Shown here one piece after another: positions 55,495-63,713 of a DNA stretch of 64,000 bases (positions are counted from its first letter, which is position 1; each line of letters begins with the position of its first letter). This DNA is from Albimonas pacifica (GTDB lineage Bacteria > Pseudomonadota > Alphaproteobacteria > Rhodobacterales > Rhodobacteraceae). The position numbers and the translations under genes are program-made. The notes under the pieces are model-generated. The model was given only the letters and a program-made list of their open reading frames with translations. It was not told the DNA's origin and made no database searches. The stretch covers positions 310,001 to 374,000 of the forward strand of contig NZ_FOQH01000001.1 of assembly GCF_900113695.1 (NCBI RefSeq), written 5' to 3'.

Positions 55495-56544
55495 GTGACC
55501 CTCGACAGACGAACGTTTCTGGCGGCTTCGGCCGCCGCCGCCGCGGCGGCCGCCGGCCTTCGCCCCTTCGGGGCGCGCGCGCAGGACAGCCTCGCGGCGC
55601 TGCACGAGGCCGCCAAGGCCGAGGGCGAGCTGACCTGGTACATCGTGCCCATGTCCTCGGAATCCGCCGAGCGGGCCGCGGCGAAATTCACCGAGACCTA
55701 TCCCGGCGTCGAGGTGAACGTGGTCCGCTCCACCGCGCAGGTGGCGTTCCAGCGGCTGAACCAGGACATCGACACCGGCGTGAACAACGCCGACGTCTTC
55801 ACCACCTCCAACATCGCCCACGCGATCGACCTCAAGCAGCGGGGCCTCGCCGCAGCCTACCGGCCGATCCGGCGCGACGAGGTGTACGAGGAGTTCCGTG
55901 GCATCGATCCCGACGACATGTTCCACACCGTGATCGCAGGCACGATGGCGATCCTCTACAATTCCGACCAGGTGCCGGAGGCGGAGGCGCCGAAGAACTG
56001 GCCGGACCTGCTGGACCCGAAGTGGAAGGGCAAGGTCGCGATCGGCCATCCCGGCTTCTCGGGCTATGTCGGCCTCTGGGCCGTGAAGATGAAGGATCTC
56101 TACGGGCTCGAGTTCTTCGAGAAGATGGCCGAGCAGAACCCCTATATCGGCCGCTCCTCGATCGACGTGGCCACCACCACCGCCTCGGGCGAATCCGCCG
56201 TGGGCGCGGGGCCGGCGGCCTCGGCCGGGATCTCGGCCGCGCGGGGCAATCCGCTGGCGACCGTCTATCCGACCGACGGCACGGTGGTGATCACCTCGCC
56301 CACGGTGATCCCGAAGGCCGCCCCCCATCCCAACGCGGCGCGCCTGTTCCTCGAATTCCAGCTCGGCCAGGAATTCGCCGAGGTGATCGCCGCCGACTAC
56401 GGCAACCCGATCCGGCCCGGCGTGCCGCTGGCGGACGGCGTGCCGGCGCTGGACGAGATCACGCTGATCTCCCCGACGGTGGATCAGATGGTGAGCGACG
56501 TCACCGTGGTGGCGGAAGAGTTCCGCGACATCTTCGGGATCTGA
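55495..56544 (+). CDS. Fbp/AfuA-type periplasmic binding protein
   Basis: A 349-residue ABC receptor of the iron(III)/thiamine/putrescine-like class, with a twin-arginine-like leader (DRRTFLAASAAAAAAAAGL). EGELTWYIVPMSSE, DVFTTSNIAHA, PKNWPDLLDPKWKGKVAIGHP and VYPTDGTVVITSP are the recognisable segments. GTG start with GGAGGA 7-8 nt before it. Annotated relatives are called iron transporters, but here the following CoA-transferase and hydratase suggest an organic acid. Confidence 0.85.
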   Translation: MTLDRRTFLAASAAAAAAAAGLRPFGARAQDSLAALHEAAKAEGELTWYIVPMSSESAERAAAKFTETYPGVEVNVVRSTAQVAFQRLNQDIDTGVNNADVFTTSNIAHAIDLKQRGLAAAYRPIRRDEVYEEFRGIDPDDMFHTVIAGTMAILYNSDQVPEAEAPKNWPDLLDPKWKGKVAIGHPGFSGYVGLWAVKMKDLYGLEFFEKMAEQNPYIGRSSIDVATTTASGESAVGAGPAASAGISAARGNPLATVYPTDGTVVITSPTVIPKAAPHPNAARLFLEFQLGQEFAEVIAADYGNPIRPGVPLADGVPALDEITLISPTVDQMVSDVTVVAEEFRDIFGI

Positions 56545-56546
56545 GC

Positions 56547-58265
56547 GTGACCGACCTGACGCAGACCGTCGCGGAGGGCACGCCGCGGCGCGCCCTCCGC
56601 ATCGACTGGACGCTCGCGCTGTTCGCGCTCCTCGCGATCGCGCTGGCGCTTCTGGTCGTGGGGCCGCTGTCGCGGCTCTTCATCGAAAGCTTCAGCGACC
56701 CCGAGACCGGGGCGTTCACCTTCGGCAACTTCGTGGAGGTGGCGACGCGCAGCCGCTATCTCGTCGCCTACGGCCAGACGCTCCAGCTCGCCGCCATCAC
56801 CGTCGTCCTGTCGCTGCTGCTCGCCCTGCCGATGGCCTGGGCGGTGTCGCGCACGGACATGCCGGCGCGGGGGCTGTTCCATTTCGGCGTGATCGGCGCC
56901 TTCATCATGCCGCCCTTTCTCGGCGCCATCGGCTGGATCCTGCTGGCCGGGCCGAACGCGGGATGGATCAACCGGATCTGGGCCTCGGCCACCGGCTCGA
57001 CCGAGCCGCTGCTCGACATCTTCAGCGTCTGGGGGCTCGCCTTCATCATCGCGCTGAACGTGTTCCCGCTGATCTTCATCTTCGCCACCTCGGCGCTGGA
57101 CCTGATTTCGTCCGAGATGGAGGAGGCGGCGGCGATCCACGGCGCGGGACCGATGCGCACCACCTGGATCGTCACCCTGCCGCTGGCGCTGCCGGCGATC
57201 CTGGGCGCGACGATGCTGGTGTTCCTGGAGACCATCGCGCTCTATGGCACGCCGGCGCTGATCGCGATCCCGGCGCGCTACAACGTGGCGACCACCCAGC
57301 TCACCACCTTCTTCGAGTATCCCGCGCGCATCGAGCTCGCCATGGCCTTCTCCGTGCCGCTGGTGCTGATCACGCTGGTCCTGCTGATCGCGCAGCGCCT
57401 GCTGCTGAAGGGCGGGCACGTCTCGGTCTCCGGCAAGGGCGGCTCGCGCCAGCCGATGCGGATCGGGCGCTGGAAATGGCTGCTGCTGGCGCATGGCGGA
57501 GTGGTGACGCTGCTTGCCGTGGTGCTGCCCGCGGCGATCCTGATCTCGACCTCCTTCCAGGTGGCCTGGGCCAAGGCCCCTACGCTCGACAACCTCACGC
57601 TGCGCAACTACCGCGAGATCCTGTTCGAGCAGGAGACGGTGATGAGCGCCCTGTGGAACACGATGAGCTATTCGCTCGTCGCGGCCACGGCCTGCACGGC
57701 GCTCGGCTTCGCGGTCGCCTATCTGGTGATCCGCCGGCTGCTGCCCGGCGCGCGCGCGCTCGCCTTCGTCGCGGTGGCGCCGGTGGCGGTGCCGGGGATC
57801 GTGCTCGCGATCTGCTTCTACGCCGCCTATGCCGGCCCGCCGCTGTCGCTCTACGGCTCCGGCGCGCTGGTGATCGTGGCCTTCGTCACCCGCTTCCTGC
57901 CGATCTCCTTCGTCTCCTGCGCCTCGGGCGTGCGCAGCATGAACCCCGAGCTGGAGGAGGCGGTGCTGATCCACGGCGGCTCGCGCCTGCGGGCGCTGGT
58001 CGAGGTGGTGGCGCCGGTGCTGAAGAAGTCCCTGCTGGGGGTCTGGATCCTGGTCTTCGTGATCTGCTCGCGGGAGCTGTCCACCGCCATGTTCCTGACC
58101 AGCTACGACAACCGCGTGGTGTCGATCCTGACGCTCGATCTGAGCGAGCAGGGCCGCTACGAGAACCTCGCCGCCATGGGGGTGCTGCTGCTGGTCATCA
58201 CCTCCGCCGTCGTCGCCGTGGGCATCAAGCTGCTCGGGCGCGACTTCATGATCCGGAAGACCTGA
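56547..58265 (+). CDS. ABC permease with two fused transmembrane units (FbpB-like)
   Basis: A 572-residue protein with two homologous halves, each with about six helices and a coupling loop: MEEAAAIHGAGPMRTTWIVTLPLALPAIL near residue 195 and LEEAVLIHGGSRLRALVEVVAPVLKKSLL near residue 475. Both EAA-type loops keep the central glycine. GTG start 2 bp after the binding-protein stop. Matches the single-gene permease of Fbp/Sfu systems. Confidence 0.88.
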   Translation: MTDLTQTVAEGTPRRALRIDWTLALFALLAIALALLVVGPLSRLFIESFSDPETGAFTFGNFVEVATRSRYLVAYGQTLQLAAITVVLSLLLALPMAWAVSRTDMPARGLFHFGVIGAFIMPPFLGAIGWILLAGPNAGWINRIWASATGSTEPLLDIFSVWGLAFIIALNVFPLIFIFATSALDLISSEMEEAAAIHGAGPMRTTWIVTLPLALPAILGATMLVFLETIALYGTPALIAIPARYNVATTQLTTFFEYPARIELAMAFSVPLVLITLVLLIAQRLLLKGGHVSVSGKGGSRQPMRIGRWKWLLLAHGGVVTLLAVVLPAAILISTSFQVAWAKAPTLDNLTLRNYREILFEQETVMSALWNTMSYSLVAATACTALGFAVAYLVIRRLLPGARALAFVAVAPVAVPGIVLAICFYAAYAGPPLSLYGSGALVIVAFVTRFLPISFVSCASGVRSMNPELEEAVLIHGGSRLRALVEVVAPVLKKSLLGVWILVFVICSRELSTAMFLTSYDNRVVSILTLDLSEQGRYENLAAMGVLLLVITSAVVAVGIKLLGRDFMIRKT

Positions 58266-58266
58266 G

Positions 58267-59340
58267 ATGACGACGCTTGTGCTGGACGGCCTGTCCAAGA
58301 GCTACGGGTCCTTCAAGGCCGTGGACGGGGTGTCCCTGACGCTGCGGGACGGGGAGTTCCTGTCCCTGCTCGGCCCCTCGGGCTGCGGCAAGACCACGAC
58401 CCTGCGCATGATCGCGGGCTTCATCGCGCCGACCGCGGGACGGATCCTGCTCGACGGGGCCGAGATCTCCTCCCCCCGCGGCTCGCTGCCGCCGGAGCGG
58501 CGGGGCATGTCCATGATCTTCCAGAGCTATGCGATCTGGCCGAACATGACCGTGGCGCAGAACGTGGGCTTCGGCCTGCGCATGAAGCGCCTGCCGAAGG
58601 AGGAGGTCGCCCGCCGCGTGGCCGAGATCCTGGACGTGGTCAAGCTGGGCCACCTGGCCGGGCGCTATCCCGCGGAGCTGTCGGGCGGCCAGCAGCAGCG
58701 CGTGGCGCTGGCCCGCGCGGTCGCGCCCCAGCCCAAGGTGATGCTGCTGGACGAGCCGTTGTCGAACCTCGACGCCAATCTGCGCGAGGACATGCGCGCG
58801 GAGATCAAGCGCATGCACCTGGAGTTCGGCATCACCACCGTCTACGTCACCCACGACCAGTCCGAGGCGATGGCGATCTCCGACCGCATCGCCGTGATCA
58901 ACGCCGGCCGGGTCGAGCAGGTGGACGCGCCCTACGACCTCTACGCCCGCCCGCGCACCCGCTTCGCCGCGGAGTTCATCGGCCGCACCAACCTGATCGA
59001 GGGGCGCCGCGGCGCCGGCCGGCTGACCTTCCCCGCCTTCTCGATCCCCGATCCCGAGGGCGGGAGCGAGGCGGTGCTGGCTTCGATCCGGCCGCAGAAC
59101 CTGCGCCTCGCGGCCCGGGGGGCCGAGGCCGCGCCCCGTCCCGGCGAGGTGCAGCTCGCCGCCCGCATCGGGGAGCGGATCTTCCTCGGCGAACGCTGGG
59201 ACTACGGCCTGACGCTGGAGGGGGCCCCCGGCCCCACCCTGCGCGCGGCCGCGCCGGCGGAGCAGGTCTTCGACCTCGACGCGCCGGTCTGGGTCTCGAT
59301 CCGCGAGGAACGCATCGTGCCGGTGGAGGCGCCGCGATGA
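58267..59340 (+). CDS. ABC ATPase (FbpC/PotA-like) with C-terminal TOBE domain
   Basis: A 357-residue ATPase: GPSGCGKTTTLRMIAGF, the Q-loop FQSYAIWPNMTV, LSGGQQQRVALARA, LLDEPLSNLDA and YVTHDQSEAM. Residues beyond 240 make a TOBE-like regulatory domain. One base from the permease stop. Overlaps the CoA-transferase start by 4 bp, tying transport to CoA activation. Confidence 0.9.
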   Translation: MTTLVLDGLSKSYGSFKAVDGVSLTLRDGEFLSLLGPSGCGKTTTLRMIAGFIAPTAGRILLDGAEISSPRGSLPPERRGMSMIFQSYAIWPNMTVAQNVGFGLRMKRLPKEEVARRVAEILDVVKLGHLAGRYPAELSGGQQQRVALARAVAPQPKVMLLDEPLSNLDANLREDMRAEIKRMHLEFGITTVYVTHDQSEAMAISDRIAVINAGRVEQVDAPYDLYARPRTRFAAEFIGRTNLIEGRRGAGRLTFPAFSIPDPEGGSEAVLASIRPQNLRLAARGAEAAPRPGEVQLAARIGERIFLGERWDYGLTLEGAPGPTLRAAAPAEQVFDLDAPVWVSIREERIVPVEAPR

Positions 59341-60539
59341 GCGCCCCCTCCCCGACCTCCGCCCCCGCCGCTCCGGCCGGACCGATGTCGCGCTACCGGG
59401 TCCTGGACCTGACCCGCATCCGCTCGGGCCCCACCTGCGTCCGGCAGTTCGCAGACTGGGGCGCGGACGTGATCAAGGTCGAGCCGCCGGATGACGCCAG
59501 CGGCTACGCCGACCGCGCCAGCTCGGACTTCCAGAACCTGCACCGCAACAAGCGCAGCCTGACGCTGGACCTGAAGTCGGCGGAAGGGCGCGAGATCCTG
59601 ATGCGGCTGGTGGACGGCGCCGACGTGCTGGTGGAGAATTTCCGCCCCCGCGTGAAGGCGCGCCTCGGCCTTGACTGGGAGGGGCTGCACGCCCGCAATC
59701 CCCGGCTGGTGCTGGGCTCGATTTCCGGCTTCGGGCAGACCGGGCCCTATGCGGACCTGCCGGGCTTCGACCAGGTGGCGCAGGGGATGGGCGGGCTGAT
59801 GTCGGTGACCGGCCTGCCCGGCCAGGGTCCGGTGCGGGTCGGCGTGCCGATCGCCGACCTCACCGCCGGCATGTTCTGCGCCATGGGCATCCTGATGGCC
59901 CTGCTGGACCGGGAGCGGACGGGCGAGGGGCGCTGGGTGCAGACCAGCCTGCTGCAGGCGCAGGTGGCGATGCTGGACTTCCAGGCCGCCCGCTGGCTGA
60001 TCGACGGCGTGGTGCCGGGCCAGGCGGGCAACGACCATCCCACCGCGACGCCGATGGGGGTCTATCCCACCCGCGACGGCTCGATGAACATCGCCGTCAC
60101 CGGCGCGCGCATGTGGCGCGACTTCTGCGCGGTGATCGGCCGGCCGGAGCTCGCCGACGATCCCCGCTACGCGACCGGGCCCAAGCGGCTGGAGAACCGC
60201 GAGGCGTTGAACGCGCTGGTGCGCGAGATCACCCGAACCCGGACCACCGAGGATCTCCGAAGCGCGCTGGAGGCGGCCGCCATTCCCTGCGGCCCGATCT
60301 ACGGCATAGACGAGGTGTTCGAGGATCCGCAGGTCCGGCATCTCGGCCTGGTGGGCGAGGTGGAGCATCCCGTCCGGGGGCGCTTGAAGGTGCTGAACCA
60401 GCCGCTCAGGATGTCGGGCGCAGAGCCCGTGCTGGACCGGCCGACGCCCGAGGCGGGCCAGCACACCGTCGAAGTGCTCGCGGAGCTCGGCCTCGACGCC
60501 GAGGCGATCCGCGGGCTGAAGGAGCGCAAGGTCGTATGA
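59337..60539 (+). CDS. CaiB/BaiF-family CoA-transferase
   Basis: A 400-residue class III CoA-transferase. RVLDLTRIRSGPTCVRQFADWGADVIKVEPP opens the protein, GPYADLPGFDQVAQGMGGLMSVTG follows the catalytic region, and the aspartate is expected near LPIADLTAGMF. KNKRSLTLDLKSAEGREIL-like and ATPMGVYPTRDG segments complete the family pattern. Moves CoA from a donor acyl-CoA to an imported carboxylic acid. Coupled to the ATPase gene and the downstream hydratase. Confidence 0.88.
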   Translation: MSAPSPTSAPAAPAGPMSRYRVLDLTRIRSGPTCVRQFADWGADVIKVEPPDDASGYADRASSDFQNLHRNKRSLTLDLKSAEGREILMRLVDGADVLVENFRPRVKARLGLDWEGLHARNPRLVLGSISGFGQTGPYADLPGFDQVAQGMGGLMSVTGLPGQGPVRVGVPIADLTAGMFCAMGILMALLDRERTGEGRWVQTSLLQAQVAMLDFQAARWLIDGVVPGQAGNDHPTATPMGVYPTRDGSMNIAVTGARMWRDFCAVIGRPELADDPRYATGPKRLENREALNALVREITRTRTTEDLRSALEAAAIPCGPIYGIDEVFEDPQVRHLGLVGEVEHPVRGRLKVLNQPLRMSGAEPVLDRPTPEAGQHTVEVLAELGLDAEAIRGLKERKVV

Positions 60540-61357
60540 GCAGGATCGAACCCGTCGCCGAGGCGGACGGCTACACCCCCCGGATCGAGGCGCGGGTCGA
60601 GGGCGGCGTCGGCTGGATGATCGTCTCCAACCCCCGCCGCCGCAACGCGGTGACCTACGCCATGTGGCGCCAGATCCCGCAGGTGATGGCCGATTTCGCC
60701 GCCGACGACTCGGTGCGCGTGGTGGCGGTCCGCGGCGACGGGGACGAGGCCTTCGTGGCCGGCGCCGACATCACCGAGTTCGGCCGCCTGCGCTCCACGC
60801 CCGAGCAGGTCGCGGAATACGACCGCGTCGGGCGCGAGGCGGGCGAGGCGATCGCCGGGATCGGGAAGCCGACGGTGGCCCTGCTGCGCGCCTGGTGCGT
60901 GGGCGGGGGCTTGGGCCTCGCGCTCGGCTGCGACCTGCGCATCGCGGCCGAGGACACGCGCTTCGCGATCCCTGCCGCGCGGCTGGGTCTCGGCTACCGC
61001 TATGCCGGGGTGAAGACGCTGGTGGACGTGGTGGGTCCGGCCAACGCGGCGGAGATCTTCTTCACCGCACGGCGCTACGACGCGGCGGAGGCGCTGCGCC
61101 TCGGCCTGATCAACCGGATCCTGCCCGCGACGGGGTTCGACGAGGCGGCCCGCGACTATCTCGCCGGCATCGCCCGCAACGCGCCGCTGACCATGACGGC
61201 GGCGAAGCTAGCGATCCGCGGCGCGCTCGAGCGTCCCGCCCCGGAGGACCGGGCCGCGATCGACGCCGCCGTCCAGGCCTGCTTCGACAGCGAGGACTAC
61301 CAGGAAGGCCGCGACGCCTTCGCCGCCAAGCGCCCGCCCGCCTTCCGCGGACGCTGA
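60536..61357 (+). CDS. Enoyl-CoA hydratase/isomerase family protein (second)
   Basis: A 273-residue crotonase-fold enzyme: NPRRRNAVTYAMW, EAFVAGADITEFG for the oxyanion hole, WCVGGGLGLALGCDLRIA and PAARLGLGYRYAGVKTLVDVVG. It overlaps the CoA-transferase stop by 4 bp. With that enzyme it makes a minimal activate-then-hydrate module for the acid brought in by the Fbp-type importer. Forty-seven bases later comes IS copy 2. Confidence 0.87.
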   Translation: MSRIEPVAEADGYTPRIEARVEGGVGWMIVSNPRRRNAVTYAMWRQIPQVMADFAADDSVRVVAVRGDGDEAFVAGADITEFGRLRSTPEQVAEYDRVGREAGEAIAGIGKPTVALLRAWCVGGGLGLALGCDLRIAAEDTRFAIPAARLGLGYRYAGVKTLVDVVGPANAAEIFFTARRYDAAEALRLGLINRILPATGFDEAARDYLAGIARNAPLTMTAAKLAIRGALERPAPEDRAAIDAAVQACFDSEDYQEGRDAFAAKRPPAFRGR

Positions 61358-61404
61358 CCCCCCCTCGCTTCGCCGCCGCATCGGGCAGCGCTGACCGCGC
61401 TGCG

Positions 61405-62203
61405 GGCTTTCACACGTAAAGTCGGCGGCGCCCGCGAGCGACACCGGGCCCGACCTCAGGCGGCGGCGATCGCGCGCCAGGTTGCGAGGGCCTCCGCCCG
61501 GAACCTCTTCATGGTTCGGCGGGAAATCAGGTGACGCTGGTTGTTGAAATGGGTGCAGGCGGCGGCGTGGGTCGAGAGGAAGCGCTGGGCCCCGCCCGGC
61601 GAGCGGAAGCCTCGCCTCTGGCGCTCCCTCCTGCGCGTCGGCTGATGCGAGACCTCGGCCCGGTTGTTCAACCGGCCGCCGGTCACCTGGCGGTCCGCCA
61701 GGCCGAGATCCCGCAAGGCCGCGCCGTAGGAGCGCAGACGGTCCGTAACGACGACCTCCGGCGCGAAACCCTGTCGTTCGAGCGGTTTGCGCAGCAGCTT
61801 CAGGGCCGCCTTCCGATTGCGCCGAGGCTGCACGATCACCTCGAGCGCCTCGCCCTCGTCGTCGACGGCGCGCCAGAGATGGTGGATCCGGCCCTGGATG
61901 CGCAGGAAGACCTCGTCCAGGCGCCAGCGGCCGGTGGGCCGCAGGCGCCGCTCCCGGATCCGCTGGGCATAGGCGGCGCCGACCTTGAGCGTCCAGCGGC
62001 GCACCGTCTCGCAGGAGACGTCGATGCCGCGCTCGGCCAGCAGGTCCTCGACATCGCGGCAGCCGAGGGCGAACCGAAGGTAGAGCCAGACCGCGTGCGG
62101 GATGATGACCGGCGGGAAACGATGGCGGGCGTAGAAGATGCGGCGCATGCCCGGGGTTATCGCGCCGCGGCTCGGGCCGCCATCCGGTTCACGTGTCAAA
62201 GCC
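61405..62203 (-). mobile_element. IS6-like insertion sequence, copy 2 (799 bp, apparently intact)
   Basis: Terminal repeats GGCTTTCACACGTAAA (left) and GGCTTTGACACGTGAA (right end on the minus strand). Same length and orientation as copy 1 at 29353-30151. The 8-bp flanks (GCGCTGCG, CAAACGCC) differ, so no target duplication. The right end lies 1-2 bp from the tRNA-Tyr-side hairpin. Contains one open transposase frame. Confidence 0.87.
61456..62148 (-). CDS. IS6-family DDE transposase
   Basis: A 230-residue transposase: RHRFPPVIIPHAVWLYLRFALGCRDVEDLLAERGIDVSCETVRRWT for the N-terminal DNA-binding part. WRLDEVFLRIQGRIHHLWRAVDDEG carries the first Asp, VVTDRLRSYGAAL the second, and NNRAEVSHQPTRRRER the Glu. 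The frame remains open to 62430 through the tRNA, but ATG 62148 next to GCATGC is the proper start, matching the 55-nt spacing in other copies. Ends with LISRRTMKRFRAEALATW, complete. Confidence 0.9.
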   Translation of the reverse strand: MRRIFYARHRFPPVIIPHAVWLYLRFALGCRDVEDLLAERGIDVSCETVRRWTLKVGAAYAQRIRERRLRPTGRWRLDEVFLRIQGRIHHLWRAVDDEGEALEVIVQPRRNRKAALKLLRKPLERQGFAPEVVVTDRLRSYGAALRDLGLADRQVTGGRLNNRAEVSHQPTRRRERQRRGFRSPGGAQRFLSTHAAACTHFNNQRHLISRRTMKRFRAEALATWRAIAAA

Positions 62204-62204
62204 C

Positions 62205-62227
62205 AAACGCCCCTTCCGGGGGCGTTT
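62205..62227 (-). terminator. Hairpin downstream of tRNA-Tyr
   Basis: On the minus strand AAACGCCCCC-GGAA-GGGGCGTTT forms a strong stem 115 nt after the tRNA. It has a T run of only three because IS copy 2 begins immediately beyond. Probably the original terminator of the tRNA transcript. Confidence 0.55.
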
Positions 62228-62348
62228 CCGCTCCGGTTTCGGTGCTCGCGTGAGGTCTCGGCAGTGCGACCCTCGGCTAACCCTCGGAAATGTCGGAGAC
62301 TTCCAGGGCGACACAGGATCAGCAGTTTTGAGAAGGGCTGCGTGGTGG
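62205..62348 (+). repeat. att-like direct repeat, right copy, adjoining tRNA-Tyr
   Basis: Counterpart of 28796-28939 (see there). Its right edge covers the encoded CCA and discriminator base of tRNA-Tyr (62343-62346). The sequence therefore represents the native region immediately downstream of the tRNA gene, ending in a hairpin. Confidence 0.7.
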
Positions 62349-62428
62349 AGGGGGCTGGATTCGAACCAGCGTAGGGTTTCCCCGACGGATTTACAGTCCG
62401 TTGCATTTGACCGCTCTGCCACCCCTCC
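62343..62428 (-). tRNA. tRNA-Tyr (GTA anticodon)
   Basis: An 86-nt class II tRNA reading GGAGGGG at the 5' end (62428) and CCCCTCC-A-CCA at the 3' end. The D-arm TGGCAGAGCGGTCAAATGC, the anticodon loop CTGTAAA with GTA, a long variable arm (GGGGAAACCC) and T-loop GGTTCGAATCC are all present. CCA is encoded. Acceptor stem pairs perfectly, so it is functional. Confidence 0.97.
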
Positions 62429-62513
62429 ACAGGGCGCGACGCGGGGTGTAAGGGGCTCCGTGCGGGAGGTCAAGCGGTCCCCGCGCCCTTTTTCCGCGCG
62501 AAGGAGCAACGTC

Positions 62514-63425
62514 ATGGCCGAGGACGGCGATCGCAGCAAACCCAGCGCCAGGACCAGCGACCGCGCCGAGCGGGGGGAGCGCGGCGGAGCGCGCCCCGCG
62601 AAAGGAGCGTGGAGCGGCGGCAAGGGCGGGCCGAAAGGCCCCGCGCGCGGCAATCCGGGCGCGCCCAGGCCCGCGCCGTGGCGGCAGGGGCCGGGCGGGG
62701 ACGGGGCGCTGTGGCTCTTCGGCCTGCACGCGGTGCGCGACGCGCTCGCCAACCCGAAGCGCAAGAAGACCCGCCTGATCCTGACGCCCAACGCCGCGGT
62801 GCGCCTCGGCGAGGACGTGATCGAGGCCGCCGGCCTCGCGCCCGAATCCGCCGATCCGCGCCGCTTCCACGCCCCGCTCGACCCCCAGTCCGTCCACCAG
62901 GGCGCGGCGCTGGAGGTGCTGCCGCTGGACTGGGGCTCGCTGGAGGAGGTCTGCGCGCCGCGGGGGGAGCGCGACGTCGTGGTGCTGCTCGACCGCGTCA
63001 CCGATCCCCACAACGTCGGCGCGGTGCTGCGCTCGGCCGAGGTCTTCGGCGCCCGCGCCGTGGTCGCCCCCGCCCGTCATGCCGCGCCCGAGACCGGGGC
63101 GCTCGCCAAGACCGCCTCGGGCGCGCTGGAGCGCCAACCCTACCTGCGGGTCAAGAACCTTTCCTCGGCGATGGAGACGTTGCGCGGGATGGGCTATGCG
63201 CTGCTGGGCCTCGACGGGGAGGGGGAGACGACGATCGACGCGGCGCTCGCCGCCCGTCCCGGCCCCGTGGCGCTGGCGCTGGGGGCCGAGGGGCCCGGCC
63301 TGCGCCCCAAGACGCGGGAGACCTGCGACGCGCTGGTGCGGATCGACTCGGCGGCGGATTTCGGCTCCCTCAACGTCTCGAACGCGGCCGCGGTCTCGCT
63401 CTACGCCGCGACCCGGCCCCGGTGA
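62514..63425 (+). CDS. rlmB: 23S rRNA (guanosine-2'-O)-methyltransferase RlmB
   Basis: A 303-residue SPOUT-family methyltransferase. An 60-residue basic Gly/Arg/Pro-rich tail precedes LWLFGLHAVRDALANPKRKKTRLIL, the substrate-binding domain. The knot follows: VVVLLDRVTDPHNVGAVLRSAEVFGA, LALGAEGPGLRPKTRETCD and DSAADFGSLNVSNAAAVSLY, the three SPOUT motifs. AAGGAG lies 9 nt before the ATG. Located next to tRNA-Tyr, as in several alphaproteobacteria. Confidence 0.92.
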   Translation: MAEDGDRSKPSARTSDRAERGERGGARPAKGAWSGGKGGPKGPARGNPGAPRPAPWRQGPGGDGALWLFGLHAVRDALANPKRKKTRLILTPNAAVRLGEDVIEAAGLAPESADPRRFHAPLDPQSVHQGAALEVLPLDWGSLEEVCAPRGERDVVVLLDRVTDPHNVGAVLRSAEVFGARAVVAPARHAAPETGALAKTASGALERQPYLRVKNLSSAMETLRGMGYALLGLDGEGETTIDAALAARPGPVALALGAEGPGLRPKTRETCDALVRIDSAADFGSLNVSNAAAVSLYAATRPR

Positions 63426-63534
63426 GGCGGTTCCGGCGGGCCGGGCCCGCGGACCGGCCCCCGGCGCCCCGTTCCGGGGCGTGGCCGCGCGGCGACGGGG
63501 AGGCTGAAACATACCGCAAACTTTCGCGAGGGGG

Positions 63535-63565
63535 TTTCCAAGGTCCCGTCGCGGCTCCATATACT
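63535..63565 (+). promoter_or_regulatory. Promoter-like elements upstream of a candidate small RNA
   Basis: TATACT at 63560-63565 is a near-consensus -10. TTTCCA at 63535-63540 (spacer 19) is only a fair -35. This AT-richer patch is unusual in the surrounding GC-rich DNA and lies just before a hairpin-terminated stretch without a reading frame. Confidence 0.45.
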
Positions 63566-63570
63566 TCCCA

Positions 63571-63657
63571 TGAGGCGATGACGGCGGGTCCGCCCCCGTC
63601 ATCCACTCACTGTCCCTCGTTCCGACTTCAGCGCCCGCCTTGTGCGGGCGCTTTTTT
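63571..63657 (+). ncRNA. Candidate small RNA
   Basis: An approximately 87-nt unit between rlmB and the CoA-binding gene. A first hairpin (GATGACGG..CGGG/CCCC..CGTCATC, 63577-63603), an unpaired CACTCACTGTCCCTCGTTCCGACTTC linker, and a terminal hairpin with T6 make a typical sRNA outline. No open frame. The CCCTCG/CACTCACT single-stranded part could pair with a ribosome-binding site. Identity is a hypothesis. Confidence 0.4.
63630..63657 (+). terminator. Rho-independent terminator
   Basis: AGCGCCCGC-CTTGT-GCGGGCGCT followed by six T. Perfect 9-bp stem. It closes the candidate small RNA or the rlmB transcript and separates it from the CoA-binding gene. Confidence 0.85.
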
Positions 63658-63713
63658 CGTCGCCCCGCCCCGCGCCGCTTTCCCCAGCGAAGGCCGCGGC
63701 TTAAGGTGAGCCC

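Noticed and set aside
55495-59340. Iron(III) uptake system
   Set aside because: The permease and ATPase look Fbp-like, but the coupled CoA-transferase and hydratase and the GntR regulator favour an organic acid; iron cannot be excluded by sequence alone.
62148-62430. N-terminal extension of the transposase frame through tRNA-Tyr (MEGWQSGQMQ...)
   Set aside because: This is the well-known spurious translation of a tRNA-Tyr gene; spacing in the other IS copies fixes the start at 62148.
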